Below, one piece after another: positions 10,267 through 20,300 of a stretch of DNA of 64,000 bases. The number at the start of each line of letters is the position of its first letter. Position 1 is the first letter of the stretch. This DNA is from Selaginella moellendorffii. Taxonomy: Eukaryota > Streptophyta > Lycopodiopsida > Selaginellales > Selaginellaceae. A model generated the notes under the pieces. The model did no database searches, was not told the DNA's origin, and saw nothing but the letters and a program-made list of their open reading frames with translations. The DNA is taken from contig NW_003314400.1 in the NCBI RefSeq assembly GCF_000143415.4, positions 202,923 through 266,922 of the forward strand, read 5' to 3'. The position numbers were made by a program, and so were the translations under genes.

Positions 10267-10572
10267 ATGGTGGAGAAGGAGAACAAGAAAGAGGGCAAGA
10301 GGAGAACGCCGAAGGACGGTCCACAGCAGATCAGCTTCACCAAGGAGAAGCGGCAGTCGCTGATCGGGGGATCCCCCAAGCCGGTAGAAGAATTTCACTT
10401 TCTTTGCGTTGAATCATTGCTTCTTGTTTTCTTCTTCCAGAAGGATGATCCTCCTCCTCCTCCTCCTCCTCCTCCTCAGCAGCAGCAGCACGATCCAGAG
10501 CCGGAGCTGGAGCTGGAGCCGGAGCCAAAGCCGCTGCAGCCGATCAAGTCGAATGCATGCATAATTCTCTAG
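10267..10572 (+). CDS. Small basic/proline-rich protein with C-terminal CaaX box
   Basis: Two exons are proposed. Exon 1 (10267-10383) starts MVEKENKKEGKRRTPKD and ends at GGSPKP. The intron runs 10384-10440 (GTAGAA to CTTCCAG, both phase 0). Exon 2 (10441-10572) begins KDDPP, with a proline run, a glutamine run and an acidic EPEPE stretch, and ends SNACIIL. The protein is about 82 residues. CIIL at the extreme C-terminus fits a CaaX prenylation signal, and a final Leu favours geranylgeranylation, so membrane attachment is likely. The rest matches no family I know. It is not a G-gamma subunit by any visible motif. A second copy lies at 28391-28681 (minus) with a shorter proline and longer glutamine run. 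Confidence 0.6.
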   Translation: MVEKENKKEGKRRTPKDGPQQISFTKEKRQSLIGGSPKPVEEFHFLCVESLLLVFFFQKDDPPPPPPPPPQQQQHDPEPELELEPEPKPLQPIKSNACIIL

Positions 10573-10587
10573 CTTGTTTCATTGGAG

Positions 10588-11359
10588 GCCGCCGTGAGGC
10601 AACGAGCCGGCATCGCGCTGTGCCAATCGGTGAGTTGTTCCTTCTCCCGGACGATCGATTCCAGCGCGGCCTTGCGGCAGCGAATCGACGATGGGAATGC
10701 GGCTCAATCAAGCCCCATGGCGGGAATCGATCATAATCCAGTGCCAGGGCGCGGAAGCGGCGATCGAGGAGCAGGAAAGATCAAGCTGGAGGAGCTCTCC
10801 TTCAAGCCAGGGATCGCGGACAAGCCCTCCGGCAGTGGCGAGGTTTAGGCCACTGGCGATCTCGGCCGAGGCACAGGAGCTCCTGGACATCCTCGAGACA
10901 GAGATGGAGGAGGTGCGCGAGCGCAAGCTCCGCGACTACTGCGGCAAGCTCAGCACGGACATCGTGGTGGATGTGCTCAACCATGCCAGGGACGTGGAGG
11001 CGACGATCCAGTTCTTCGACTGGTGCCACGGCCGCCATGGCTACACGCACACGGCATTTGCCTTTAACCGGCTTCTCGAGTTCTTGGTGAACAAGCGGCA
11101 GTACAAGCGCGCGCACCAGATGCTCATCGCCCACAGCAAGCCGAGCTCGTTCCAGGCGAATGCTGTCACGTACTCGACCATCGTCCGCGGCTACTGCGAG
11201 GATGGCGAGACGAGGCAGGCAGGCTCTGGCACTCCTGGAACACATGAAGAAGGCGGAAGTTCTAGCCAATACAACATCATTCTCACGCGGCTGTGCAAGC
11301 ATGGGAAGGAGAAGGAGGCTCACTCCCATCAAATAAGTAGCAGGGATGCAAACCAGTGA
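10588..11359 (+). pseudogene. P-class PPR gene, truncated and frameshifted, copy 1
   Basis: The readable part (from about 10850) gives LLDILETEMEEVRERKLRDY, ATIQFFDWCHGRHGYTHT, FNRLLEFLVNKRQYKRAHQM and AVTYSTIVRGYCEDG, which are P-class PPR units. After EDGETRQA the frame is lost by an indel, and a last unit (NIILTRLCKHGKEKEA) is in another frame before a stop. Only about three repeats remain against ten or more in functional members. This copy has lost the ATG kept in the inverted copy at 28.31 kb. Confidence 0.8.
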
Positions 11360-11489
11360 GCATCGTGTGAGGAAAGTTTGCAGTTTCTTCTAACGAAGAT
11401 TTCTGTCAGGTGTCACTTCAACAAGTTCCGCCAGAATTAAACACGGGAAGAATGACTTGGCAAACAGTGAGCTTCCGTTTGATTCATTT

Positions 11490-12660
11490 TGACTGTTTTT
11501 GCTAATCTTTCCGTGTTTTGGTCGTGGGAAGTTTCAGCCGTCGAGAAGCTTCGACTATAGCTTCTTTTGCGTTTTTTACTACTCTGATGCTATGACAAAG
11601 AAGAACTCCGTTTTGCAAGGTCCTAGAATGACATCTGCAACAGATCTCTGGCACTCAGGGATTGATAAATGGCTGCACGAGATCATGGTATTGTCCCTTC
11701 TCGCCCCTCGATTTCAGCTCACTGGATTTTTTAAATTTTTTTTTCAGGAGCTTTCAGGAATGCTTCCATTTGAGCACTGACAGCTGCGATCTCGAACAGA
11801 GCTTTGCACCAGCAGGATCGGGAAAGGAAGTTGGGTTTCAAACCTTTGAGGATCATGGTCTAGGAGCTGAGACAACAGCATAAACAAGTAGCTCTGGTGA
11901 GTTTCGTTTGAAAAAATTTCCGATATTTCACAGGTATCCAAGCTGGCTTTTTTTTCTCTATTCGTTTTGTTAATCAGGCTGTATGGAAGGAGTGGGTTTC
12001 GTGGTGTGTAGAGTTCGGCGTTGACGCACCCTACGAGATTGGCGGGTCCAGTTCTCCTCGAACGAGATCTGTACTTCCACAGGCTGAGGTTTTGCCTTCT
12101 CAAACAGAATCACCTCTTGTTTTTCTGATCTCTCATTCCAGGCTAACTTTCGAGACGCTTCGGAAGCTGCGAGGGGGGCCAAGAGTATGCGCGAAAACGA
12201 GTGACGGCCCTCGTTTTCGCGCATTCTCTTGGGAATAATGTGTTCAGATATTTTCTGGAATGGTTGAAACAAGAAGTACCGCCCAAACTGTACACCACTT
12301 GGATCGACGATCACATTTTCACGTATCATGCTCTAGGTGAGATTGGCGGATTGTGAACTTTCTTAGCAGCAATGCTATCTCTTGCAGGTGCTCCTTTTCT
12401 AGGAGCTCCAGATGCTCTGAAAGGCGTTCTTTCTGGGGTGACGGTTGGATTAACCAATTTCAGAGGTTCGTTAAAGCTGTTTTGGGACTTCGCAACGTCA
12501 TTGACTTTTACTTCGTTTTGATAGGGTGCAGCTCGAATCATGCTTAGAACTTTCAGTTCCGGTTTGTGGATGTTGCCGTTTTCTGACGACAAATCACTGT
12601 CTCAAAGGAATACGACCAAAACGAAAGGCTTAGTTGCTCCAGACTTCGCTGAGCTTCTCT
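11490..12660 (+). pseudogene. PSAT-like phospholipid:sterol acyltransferase fragment, copy 1
   Basis: Exon pieces read VWKEWVSWCVEFGVDAPY, then LTFETLRKLRGG, NNVFRYFLEWLKQEVPPKL, YTTWIDDHIFTYHAL and GAPFLGAPDALKGVLSG, in the order of plant PSAT (LCAT family, endomembrane sterol-ester synthesis). The APYDWRLAGP block is damaged by a deletion relative to the copy at 55.4 kb. A palindrome (12179-12232) interrupts the region of the catalytic serine (LVFAHSLGNN). The 3' half is absent and the fragment joins PPR sequence at 12650. Confidence 0.8.
12179..12232. repeat. Palindrome in PSAT copy 1 catalytic region
   Basis: 23-nt arms flank the loop TGACGGCC. The right arm is the coding sequence for LVFAHSL and the left arm is its reverse complement with one mismatch. 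The same structure occurs in all five PSAT copies. Confidence 0.9.
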
Positions 12661-13740
12661 GGCTCACCAGCGAGTAGTGAGACGAGGAGGAGCTCTTGTT
12701 CCTCAGAGCTCGCTGCCTCAGCTTGTAGTAATCGTCCCAACAATCGAGCTCCACCCTTGTCTTGCGTTCTATCATCATCACCGCGCGACAGCCGAGCTTG
12801 CTGGTCTCCGTGATCCCAACTCCCTCCCTCTCGCCACAACTTGTGTAGTCCTAAGCTCACTACGTGTTTCCTGGCTTGGAGGATCATAGCAACGAGGAGC
12901 TGGCCCTGCAGCTGTTGCTTCTTCCGCCTTTGCATTCCCCAGCATCGGCGTTTAAGTTGGAGAGGATGAGAGCGACATCCCGGATCGAGCTTGCTGTTAT
13001 TCTTCTTTGCCGCTCGGTCCGCTCGATCCTTCTTGTTGTGCGTCTTGCAAGCCGAAAGCAGCGTCCTCCAGGCCCGGTTTGGATCAGCTCATCGGCCCTG
13101 TTGAGCCGTCCCAGCAAGCCGATCAATCACAGACCTGGTGATCCAGCTCCTGCACCAGCTTGTAGTCCTCGAGCATCATATAAAGGTACCACCGCGACTC
13201 CGACGAGAACAAGTGGACAAACGTCACGGCCCCCGGGGCTCAAGCCGTTTGCCAGCATCTCCCAGAAGAGCTCCACGGCTTTCTAGATCGTTGCGCACAT
13301 ATCCAGCGATCATCGCAGTCCACGTGACTTCGTCCTTGAAAACCATGTCCCAGAACAACCTCTCGGCAGTTTCCAGGCCTCCGTAGCTGGCGTACACGTC
13401 GAGCAATGCGGTCGTGAGCACTGCATCGTCTTCCAGGCCACCGCTCTCCAGAAGTTCCTGGTAGAGGAGCTTGCCTTGCACTGGTGCAGGAATGATCGAG
13501 CAGGCAGTGAGAGCACTCGATCTGTGTGCAGCAGGGCGAACACTGGAGGCGGCTGCGAAGGATTGCCGCGAATTTGTGCTAGATTATTCTCCTGTACGCA
13601 CCCTTTGAGAAGATACACAGAGGCTCTCGACACTGATGTGTTGACATCCACGGTTCGCGAGAGATCTCCATACCTTCGCTTCCATCCAGGGCTCCAAGAA
13701 CTTGGCATTCACAGATGCTGCTGCCGTGTGTCGAATCTGC
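12640..13740 (-). pseudogene. PLS-type PPR pseudogene, copy with internal deletion
   Basis: On the minus strand it starts with SRASVYLLKGCVQENNLAQI, jumps by deletion to ALLHTDRVLSLPARSF, then reads LLYQELLESGGLEDDAVLTT, LLDVYASYGGLETAERLFWD, VTWTAMIAGYVRNDLESRG and a tail with LLGRLNRADEL. It is a frame-broken member of the same PPR family as at 3.4, 6.4, 15.6, 34.4, 37.2 and 56 kb. Confidence 0.75.
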
Positions 13741-13988
13741 TGCAAACTCATCTAGCAGGATCTATGTATCTTATGACCAAGGAGCAAGCTCTAAACCCCT
13801 TGTAAAGTAGCGACAACTTCTCAGTGAATCCAGGTGCCAGGAATTGCTACATTGACCATGTGACGAGGAGAATAGCTTTGTAGTCAACCCGATCCAGACC
13901 ACGGCTAAATAAGGATATTCTTAAAGGGATTTCTTTTAAATAGGATCAATATAAAAGGGTTTATTCTGCAAAACATTTCTAGGGTTAC

Positions 13989-14930
13989 ATGGCAATAGCT
14001 TTTGGACAGTTGGTTGGAAAACTTGAGGCTGAAAGGAAGATTGAAGTTATGTGGGATGTTGGTTGTTACTGTAATGCTATCTCACGAAAATTAGTGGAAG
14101 AACTCAATATCACAGTGGATATAAATTGGCAAGTTAAGGATTTTAAATTTACAATACAGGGTTGTGAATTCAAAGAAACTTTCACTGCATTACCACTTGT
14201 TTCACATAGCAGCGATATAATGCTGGGTTCACCATGGATACATCAACATTGCCTACAATTAAATTGCAATGATAGTAAAAGTACAATAACATTTGAGATA
14301 GATGGTATTGTATATTGTCTTACTGGTGACAATAACTTATCTCGGTCAAAAAGGTTTAGAAGGATAAATCAACATATATGTAATATGTTTTATGATCTGT
14401 ATTACCCTGGCAGAATCAATGACTACGAAATCAAAATCGTAATAGATAATGGTTGTGACGCATCAGCTATATCACTTGATCTTGTCAAGAAACTTGGACT
14501 CCCTACAGTTCACAGTCACAAGTATTTTGGAATCAGGCCAATTGCAGCTGATCAATTGGAGGAAGGTTATGGAGTTGAGAATTTAGCTTATAACTTGGGA
14601 AAGTTTTTTGAAAGAAGAACATTTGATGTTCTTAAAGACTCCTCTGATAGTATATTTCTTGGGAAAGATTGGCTTGACAAGCACTCAGCAACTATTGACT
14701 TTAGAAATCACAATGTTACTTTTAAATGCAGTGAATCAGGTTTGTGGTACAGATTTCAATATCCTCATGGTATTTATGAAGTGAGTAAAGATAAATTCAA
14801 GGAAGAGATGAATAGCTTGTGTTGGTGCTCCAACACTATAGAAGATCAAGCTGCAGTAAAACTTTCTAATCCTTATACCTGGAGAATGCCATCTTTTGGA
14901 GTCCTCCTGCAATGGTTTAGGTTGAGATGA
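13989..14930 (+). CDS. Two-domain retropepsin-like protein (intact)
   Basis: 313 residues, no intron. Each half resembles an aspartic protease domain of Ty3/Gypsy type. Domain 1 has VMWDVGC (Asp23) followed by NAISRKLVEELNI, then IMLGSPWIHQHCLQL (about 78-91). Domain 2 has IVIDNGCD (Asp153) followed by AISLDLVKKLGLP, then IFLGKDWLDKHSATIDF (222-238). The usual D-S/T-G becomes D-V-G and D-N-G, so catalysis is doubtful. No reverse transcriptase, integrase or zinc knuckle adjoins it. It is AT-rich against its surroundings and nearly identical to the copy at 35523. It may be a domesticated or decaying gag-protease derivative, and an independent proteolytic role is inference. Confidence 0.75.
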   Translation: MAIAFGQLVGKLEAERKIEVMWDVGCYCNAISRKLVEELNITVDINWQVKDFKFTIQGCEFKETFTALPLVSHSSDIMLGSPWIHQHCLQLNCNDSKSTITFEIDGIVYCLTGDNNLSRSKRFRRINQHICNMFYDLYYPGRINDYEIKIVIDNGCDASAISLDLVKKLGLPTVHSHKYFGIRPIAADQLEEGYGVENLAYNLGKFFERRTFDVLKDSSDSIFLGKDWLDKHSATIDFRNHNVTFKCSESGLWYRFQYPHGIYEVSKDKFKEEMNSLCWCSNTIEDQAAVKLSNPYTWRMPSFGVLLQWFRLR

Positions 14931-15289
14931 CCAAGGATGACAGACAGATAAACCCTATAATAAAAATAATGTGATATATATAAGTCTATAGATTTGCTTA
15001 GAGAGAGTGATCTTGGACGCCATCCAAGTCAGGTTGATCTGCCATCAGCAATGGAATCCAACCGCCCGTTTCTACGGCTCAGGTCAAGTCAAGCGTAGTC
15101 AAACTTCTTCAAAGCTCAAGGAAGAAATATAGCTACGTGACACCTGTCATATTCCAATTCCTCCCAGAAATTGTTGATCTTGAGCTTTTCGCTTTTTTCG
15201 TTTGTTCTTTGTTGAGTAATGTCTTTGTTAAAAAAACGGTCATTGAATCAAAAAGATTGATCGGAGCATCGTCCTCGCAAAGTGAACTT

Positions 15290-15620
15290 TCGTGCTCCAT
15301 CAAGATCTCTGCATCAAAATCAAGAGATGCAGTCTACACCTCATGCACTGGAATACAAAGAGAAAGAGAGTGATGAAACGAAAACGAAGAAAAGACCATG
15401 TTTGAATACCTTGTGTAGGACGGTCTTCCACGACGAAGTTATCACGTCCCCCCTGGAGCCCATGAAACCTGTGTAGCTTCCCAAGCCAACCGCGGTTTCC
15501 ACACCGCAAGCAGCGTCTCGCTCCGCAAACCTCCGCTTTCGAGGCCACTAATCCATGGGCCTTCCGTGCTTGTCCAGGCTTTCATGATTCTCTTGTTCCA
15601 TTCTTCGTCTCGGCTCACAC
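15290..15620 (-). pseudogene. MED16 3'-exon fragment, inverted
   Basis: Same MED16 exon 13/intron/exon 14 piece as at 6075-6350. Minus-strand reading includes WPRKRRF-type sequence and the intron ending TTTGTATTCCAG. A further 5' part (EEWNKRIM) is present but joined by a deletion. Confidence 0.8.
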
Positions 15621-16675
15621 CCAAGCCGGGGACTGGAGATGACTCTGTCGCTCTTCGCGGGAATGCAGCTGGATGGCGTCACTGCACACAGATGGAGTGC
15701 CTGCTCGAGCATTCCAGCTCCAGTGCAAGGCAAGCTCCTCTACCAGGAACTTCTAAAGAGTGGTGGTCTGGAAGACGATGCAGTGCTCACGACCGCCCTG
15801 GTCGACATGTACGCCAGCTGCGGAGGCCTGGAAACCGCCGACAGGGACATGGTTTTCAAGGGCGACGTCGCGTGGACTGCGATGATCGCTGGATATGTGC
15901 GCAAAGAAAGCCGTGGAGCTCTTCTGGGAGATGCTGGCACACGGCATGAGCCCCGGGGCCGTGACGTTTGTCCACTTGTTCTCGGCAGCTTCATGGAGGA
16001 GTCGCGGTAGTACCTTTACACGATGCTTGAGGACTACAAGCTGGTGGAGCTGGATCACCAGGTCTGTGATTGATCAGCTTGCTGGGACGGTTCGACAGGG
16101 CCGATGAGCTGCTCCAAACCGGGCCTGGAGGACGCTGCTTTCGGCTTGCAAGACGCACACAACAAACAAGGATCGAGCGGACCAAGCGGCAAAGAAGAAT
16201 AACAGCGAGCTCGATCCGGGATGTGCTCCCATCCTCTCCAACTTAAACACCGATGCCGGGGAATGAAAAGGTGGAAGAAGCAACAGCCGCAGGGCCAGCT
16301 CCTCGCTGCTATGATCCTCCAAGCCAGGAAACACGTAGCGAGCGCAGGAGTATACAAGTTGTGGCGAGAGGAAGGGAGTTGGGATCACGGAGACCAGCAA
16401 GCTCGGCCATCGTGGGGTGACGACGATCGAATAGTTCCACGCAAGACAAAGGTAGAGCTCGATTGCTGGAACGATTGCTACAGGCTGAGGCAGTGGGCTC
16501 TGAGGAACAAGAGCTCCTCCTCATCTCACTACTCGCTGGTGAGCCAGGAGAGCTACTTGAGATCCAACGCCAAGAAGGAGATGGAATTTTCTATGACAAA
16601 AAAGAGTCCTCCAAGGAGGAGCTCCAAGAACAGGATTTCTTACGAGCCAGAATGTAGCATTATAGAACTTTAAAA
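15600..16675 (+). pseudogene. PLS-type PPR 3' fragment
   Basis: It contains MTLSLFAGMQLDGVTAH, then KLLYQELLKSGGLEDDAVLT, VDMYASCGGLETADRD and DVAWTAMIAGYVRK, followed by the shared degraded tail. This is the cleanest of the plus-strand copies over this part, but frames change after YVRKESRG. Not functional. Confidence 0.75.
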
Positions 16676-16689
16676 ACCTTGCAAGAAAT

Positions 16690-17391
16690 CTTGTGAAGAT
16701 GACAGAAGAAAAACATAGCGAAGAACTTTACATAGAACAAAGTGGTAATTTAGTGAAGAACTTACTGAGATGCGAAGCTCACGGAAGAAAACTACCTACA
16801 TCCTATTCCAATTCCTCCCCGAAATTGTTGATCTCGATCTTTTCTCTTTTCTCGTTTTCGTTCTTTCTCTTCTTTCCTTGTCGAGTATTGTCTCTGTTAG
16901 AAAAACGGTCATTGAATGATCACATCCTTGTAAATGCTTCTTTTGCTAGAATAGTGTAGCCATGCTGCGCAAATGAGTTGAGAAGTGTTGCTCATGACAT
17001 GGTGTCGTCCTCGCAAAGAAGTTTCGTGCTCCATCAAGATCTCTGCATAACGATCGTCGAGTCTGGATTGATCAGTGAGAATCTCGTTCCATCCTATCGA
17101 ATAGCTTCTTTGCTATCTTCATATGCCGAAATAATCACATTCCACTACACAGTCACTGATCATTCAAGCATCGCTGATCACGGTGACAATGGCATTGAAG
17201 CAAACCACGGAATTCGATCAAAAACAAGCCTCGTTTCCCGTTTTGGGTCCCGCGCATGGATTTCCCATACATGTCGTCATGGGTGTTTTGGATTTTGCCA
17301 CGTGTAACTGGCGGGGTTTTAGGGCTTAGGCGCATTCCCCGGGAATCTCTCGCGCATCCCTGCGCCTCGGTGGCGCCGGCGGAGGAGCTAA
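16690..17391 (+). promoter_or_regulatory. MED16 5' flank / probable promoter
   Basis: This region lies directly before the MED16 ATG, and copies occur at least five more times in the window, always with the GTTAGAAAAACGGTCATTGAA and GGGGTTTTAGGGCTTAGGCG stretches. No clear TATA box can be assigned. Calling it a promoter is inference from position. Confidence 0.45.
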
Positions 17392-20300
17392 ATGGATGCT
17401 GCCCCGGCAGCGGCTCCTCCAGCCACTGGCGACAAGGGCAGCGATGGCGAGGAGGAGAATCCAGCTGCAGCCGATGGCGATGACGAGAGCAGCACAATCC
17501 TCCAGCGGCGGAGGGATTTCAAATCTTTCAGGCAAGAACAGTGCGATCAGTGGCAGGGAATGCGATTGCTGACACGCGATGGACGCTTGAAATTTCGCAG
17601 CATTGGCGCCGCTTGGTGTGGGAAAACGAACATAATCGCCTGCGCCACGGAGACTTGTGCGAGAGATCCAGGGTATGGATGGTTTCTCTCTCGAGATGAA
17701 AATTCTGGTTTCCTAGTTCTCGGCAGAAGCCTACGTTCTGGATTCCAGTCCATCTCGTCGATCCTGAGAGGCCCACAGAGCACGCAATCTTCAACGTGGT
17801 TGCTGGTGAGTGAATTTTATTCTTCCAAGAATCTACTTTTTCTCTCTTTTTTTTTCTCTTGTGCTGTGCTCTAGACACTCCTTGTGATTCCATCGCCTTC
17901 ATCGAGTGGTCTCCTCCCAGCTGCGAGCGTGCGCTTTTAGTGGTGAATTCTCGTAACCATCCAAAGTATGTCTTTTTTTCTCTTTCTTTCCTTCTGTTTA
18001 TACATTGTTCCTCAGGGCCCCTTGAATGTGGCACGGGCATTTAATTGCTGGAATTGTGAGCACGAATGGAGGCAAGATCAAGCAGTTGTCACGAAATGGA
18101 TCACTCCACAGTATTCGGTGAGCTCAGAGTTATCCTTTCTCGGCTTAGCTTTAAACTATGTTTTCAGTACCAATGGACGGAACTTCACCACTGTTTGAGG
18201 AAAGATTCCTAGCACGTCAAGCTACAATCTCTGGTGATCAAAGTTTACATTCGAAAGTTCGTCCGTCTCGCGCTAACCTTCGCTAACTTGCAGCTAAATG
18301 GCCGAATTTTCTTTGTGCTTGCATCGTTTTATCGTCGGGTGTGGTGCAACTCCGATGGCGGCGGTCGCCTCTCAAAGACTCCTCTACGCCAGTTTGGTAC
18401 TCGTCAAGCAGAGGTGTTTTAGGAGCTGGGCCGAGTGGAATCTATGCTGCAGATGTTATCGTCAACGACGCTGGCTCCTTGATAGTTGCAGGAGTGCCTA
18501 TCGGTAATCCTTCTACAATTGTCATCTGGGAGATCACTCCAGGCGTATTTAATGGTCAGCAGCTGATGAAGCTTGGTGCGTCGCCTCTACCATTTACTGC
18601 TCCTTCATGGCCGGGGATGGCATCGTTGGCAGCGTATCTTCTCAGTTGGCAGGAGCTTCGCGAGAAGGACCTTCCTGACAAGGAAGGTCCTTTGCTGCAG
18701 TGCTCGCCAATTTCAAACTTGTCCGCCTACGTGAGTCCGGAGGCGTCCACTGGATCGAATGTAGCAGCTTGGGGAACCGGAGTGGCAGCAGTGGCATTCG
18801 ATCCGGAAAAGCAAGGGACGGCGCTTCTTGTTGTGATAGTTGAAGGTTTGGTCGTCAATATTATCGTTCTTTGCTCATTCTTTTTCTCTCTGTCTCTACA
18901 GGACAATATATGTCCCCAAAACATCCTGATGGAGGGCCTTCTATGACCGGATGGAAGTTTCAAAGGTGGGAAAGTTCACGGCAACAAGTGGCCATACACT
19001 CTGTTTTTGAGGCAGGAGCTGCGAATTACGGTGCTATGTCGCATCCTATGGCTACAACATGGAAAACAGTCGTGAACAAGAGCTTTCCTCAGACAAAGCT
19101 GGCCATGTCGTATAATAAACGAGGGCGGGACGCTTCGAGCAGCATGGATACAGGTGACGCTGCGGCCGAGGAACAGGAAACAGAGCCTTTACCCGTCGTC
19201 AAGTGTATCGCAAAAGTTCGCTTCAGCGGTCACGGGGGAGAAGTTGCGGTGGCACTCTTAGGTGGCGAAGTTCACTTGTTCTCTGGCCCTGGGCTGGTTC
19301 CGGTCGAGAACTTCTGCGTCCAAGTCGGGCTTTTGGTTGCATCTCCAGCTCTATCTGCTTCCGGTTGCTGCCTCTCATGTGCCTGGCATGACACAGACTC
19401 CGACACCAGCTTCTTGAAGATTGTTCGTGTTCGATCCCTTTCATCATCTGGGCCTACAACTGCGCCCCTGGAACGCCAGATAGCCGACAGGTAAGTTCCT
19501 TCTTTGGGTGAAGTAGATGCTCAACCATTTGATGAAACAGATTTTGGTGGAGCTTGGTAACTCAACTTGATTGGTGGGACGCTATTGCGTACTCTCAAAG
19601 CGCTGCTGACGAAGGCCTAGGTAGTTTTTCATGTCTCGATCATCTCCCGCGCGTGCTAATTCATGCCTTTTATGTTTGTCAGTTTCTCTAGGGGCAATTG
19701 CAGCGGTTCTAGATTCATTCTTTGCCAAATGCAGGTCATCGTCAGCATTACGGTCTGGATCACATTAAGTGTAGGATGTTAGAGGGGGCAGATGCTGCTG
19801 AAGTAAGAGTACTTGTCCTTGATCAGGCCAGATTTTTCTTGCAAGTCCTAGGCAAAGGCATAGAAGCAGCACTCGTTAATCCTTCGACGCTTATTCTCGA
19901 CCCTTGGCAAGCACCCAGCGAAACTCCGACAGGTCTTGGCGGTGAAGCCATGCTTGTTGATCCAGCTCTCGTTCATCAAATTCAGGTTCGTTTCGACACT
20001 TGCAACAACACTGTCATTGAAACGCTCTCGTGCAGTCTTACGTCGACGTGATTTTGGATCTAGCGTCTCACTTTTTGACCCGATTGCGGAGATACGCAAG
20101 CTTTTGCCGAACTCTTGCTGCTGTCAAAGCACCAAGCTCAAACGGTCCTCCCGCAGGATCTCAGCCTCCAGCGCCAGCACCAGCACCAGCACCAGCACCA
20201 GTAGCACCAGCACCAGCACCAGTTCCGACACCAGCAGCACCTCCAGCACCAACAACGACAACACCACCACCGCTGCCGCCACCAGGTATGGCGAAAGTTT

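Larger units (their letters stand above)
13690..17391 (+). repeat. Mosaic repeat unit A, copy 2 (leads into MED16)
   Basis: Direct repeat of 4470-8100, in the same order of retropepsin-like ORF, inverted MED16 piece, PPR piece and MED16 5' flank. Here the flank is followed by the MED16 gene itself, so this copy shows where the flank came from. Confidence 0.8.

Noticed and set aside
10267-10572. G-protein gamma subunit
   Set aside because: Only the CaaX end is shared. No coiled-coil GGL-like region is visible and the exon structure differs.
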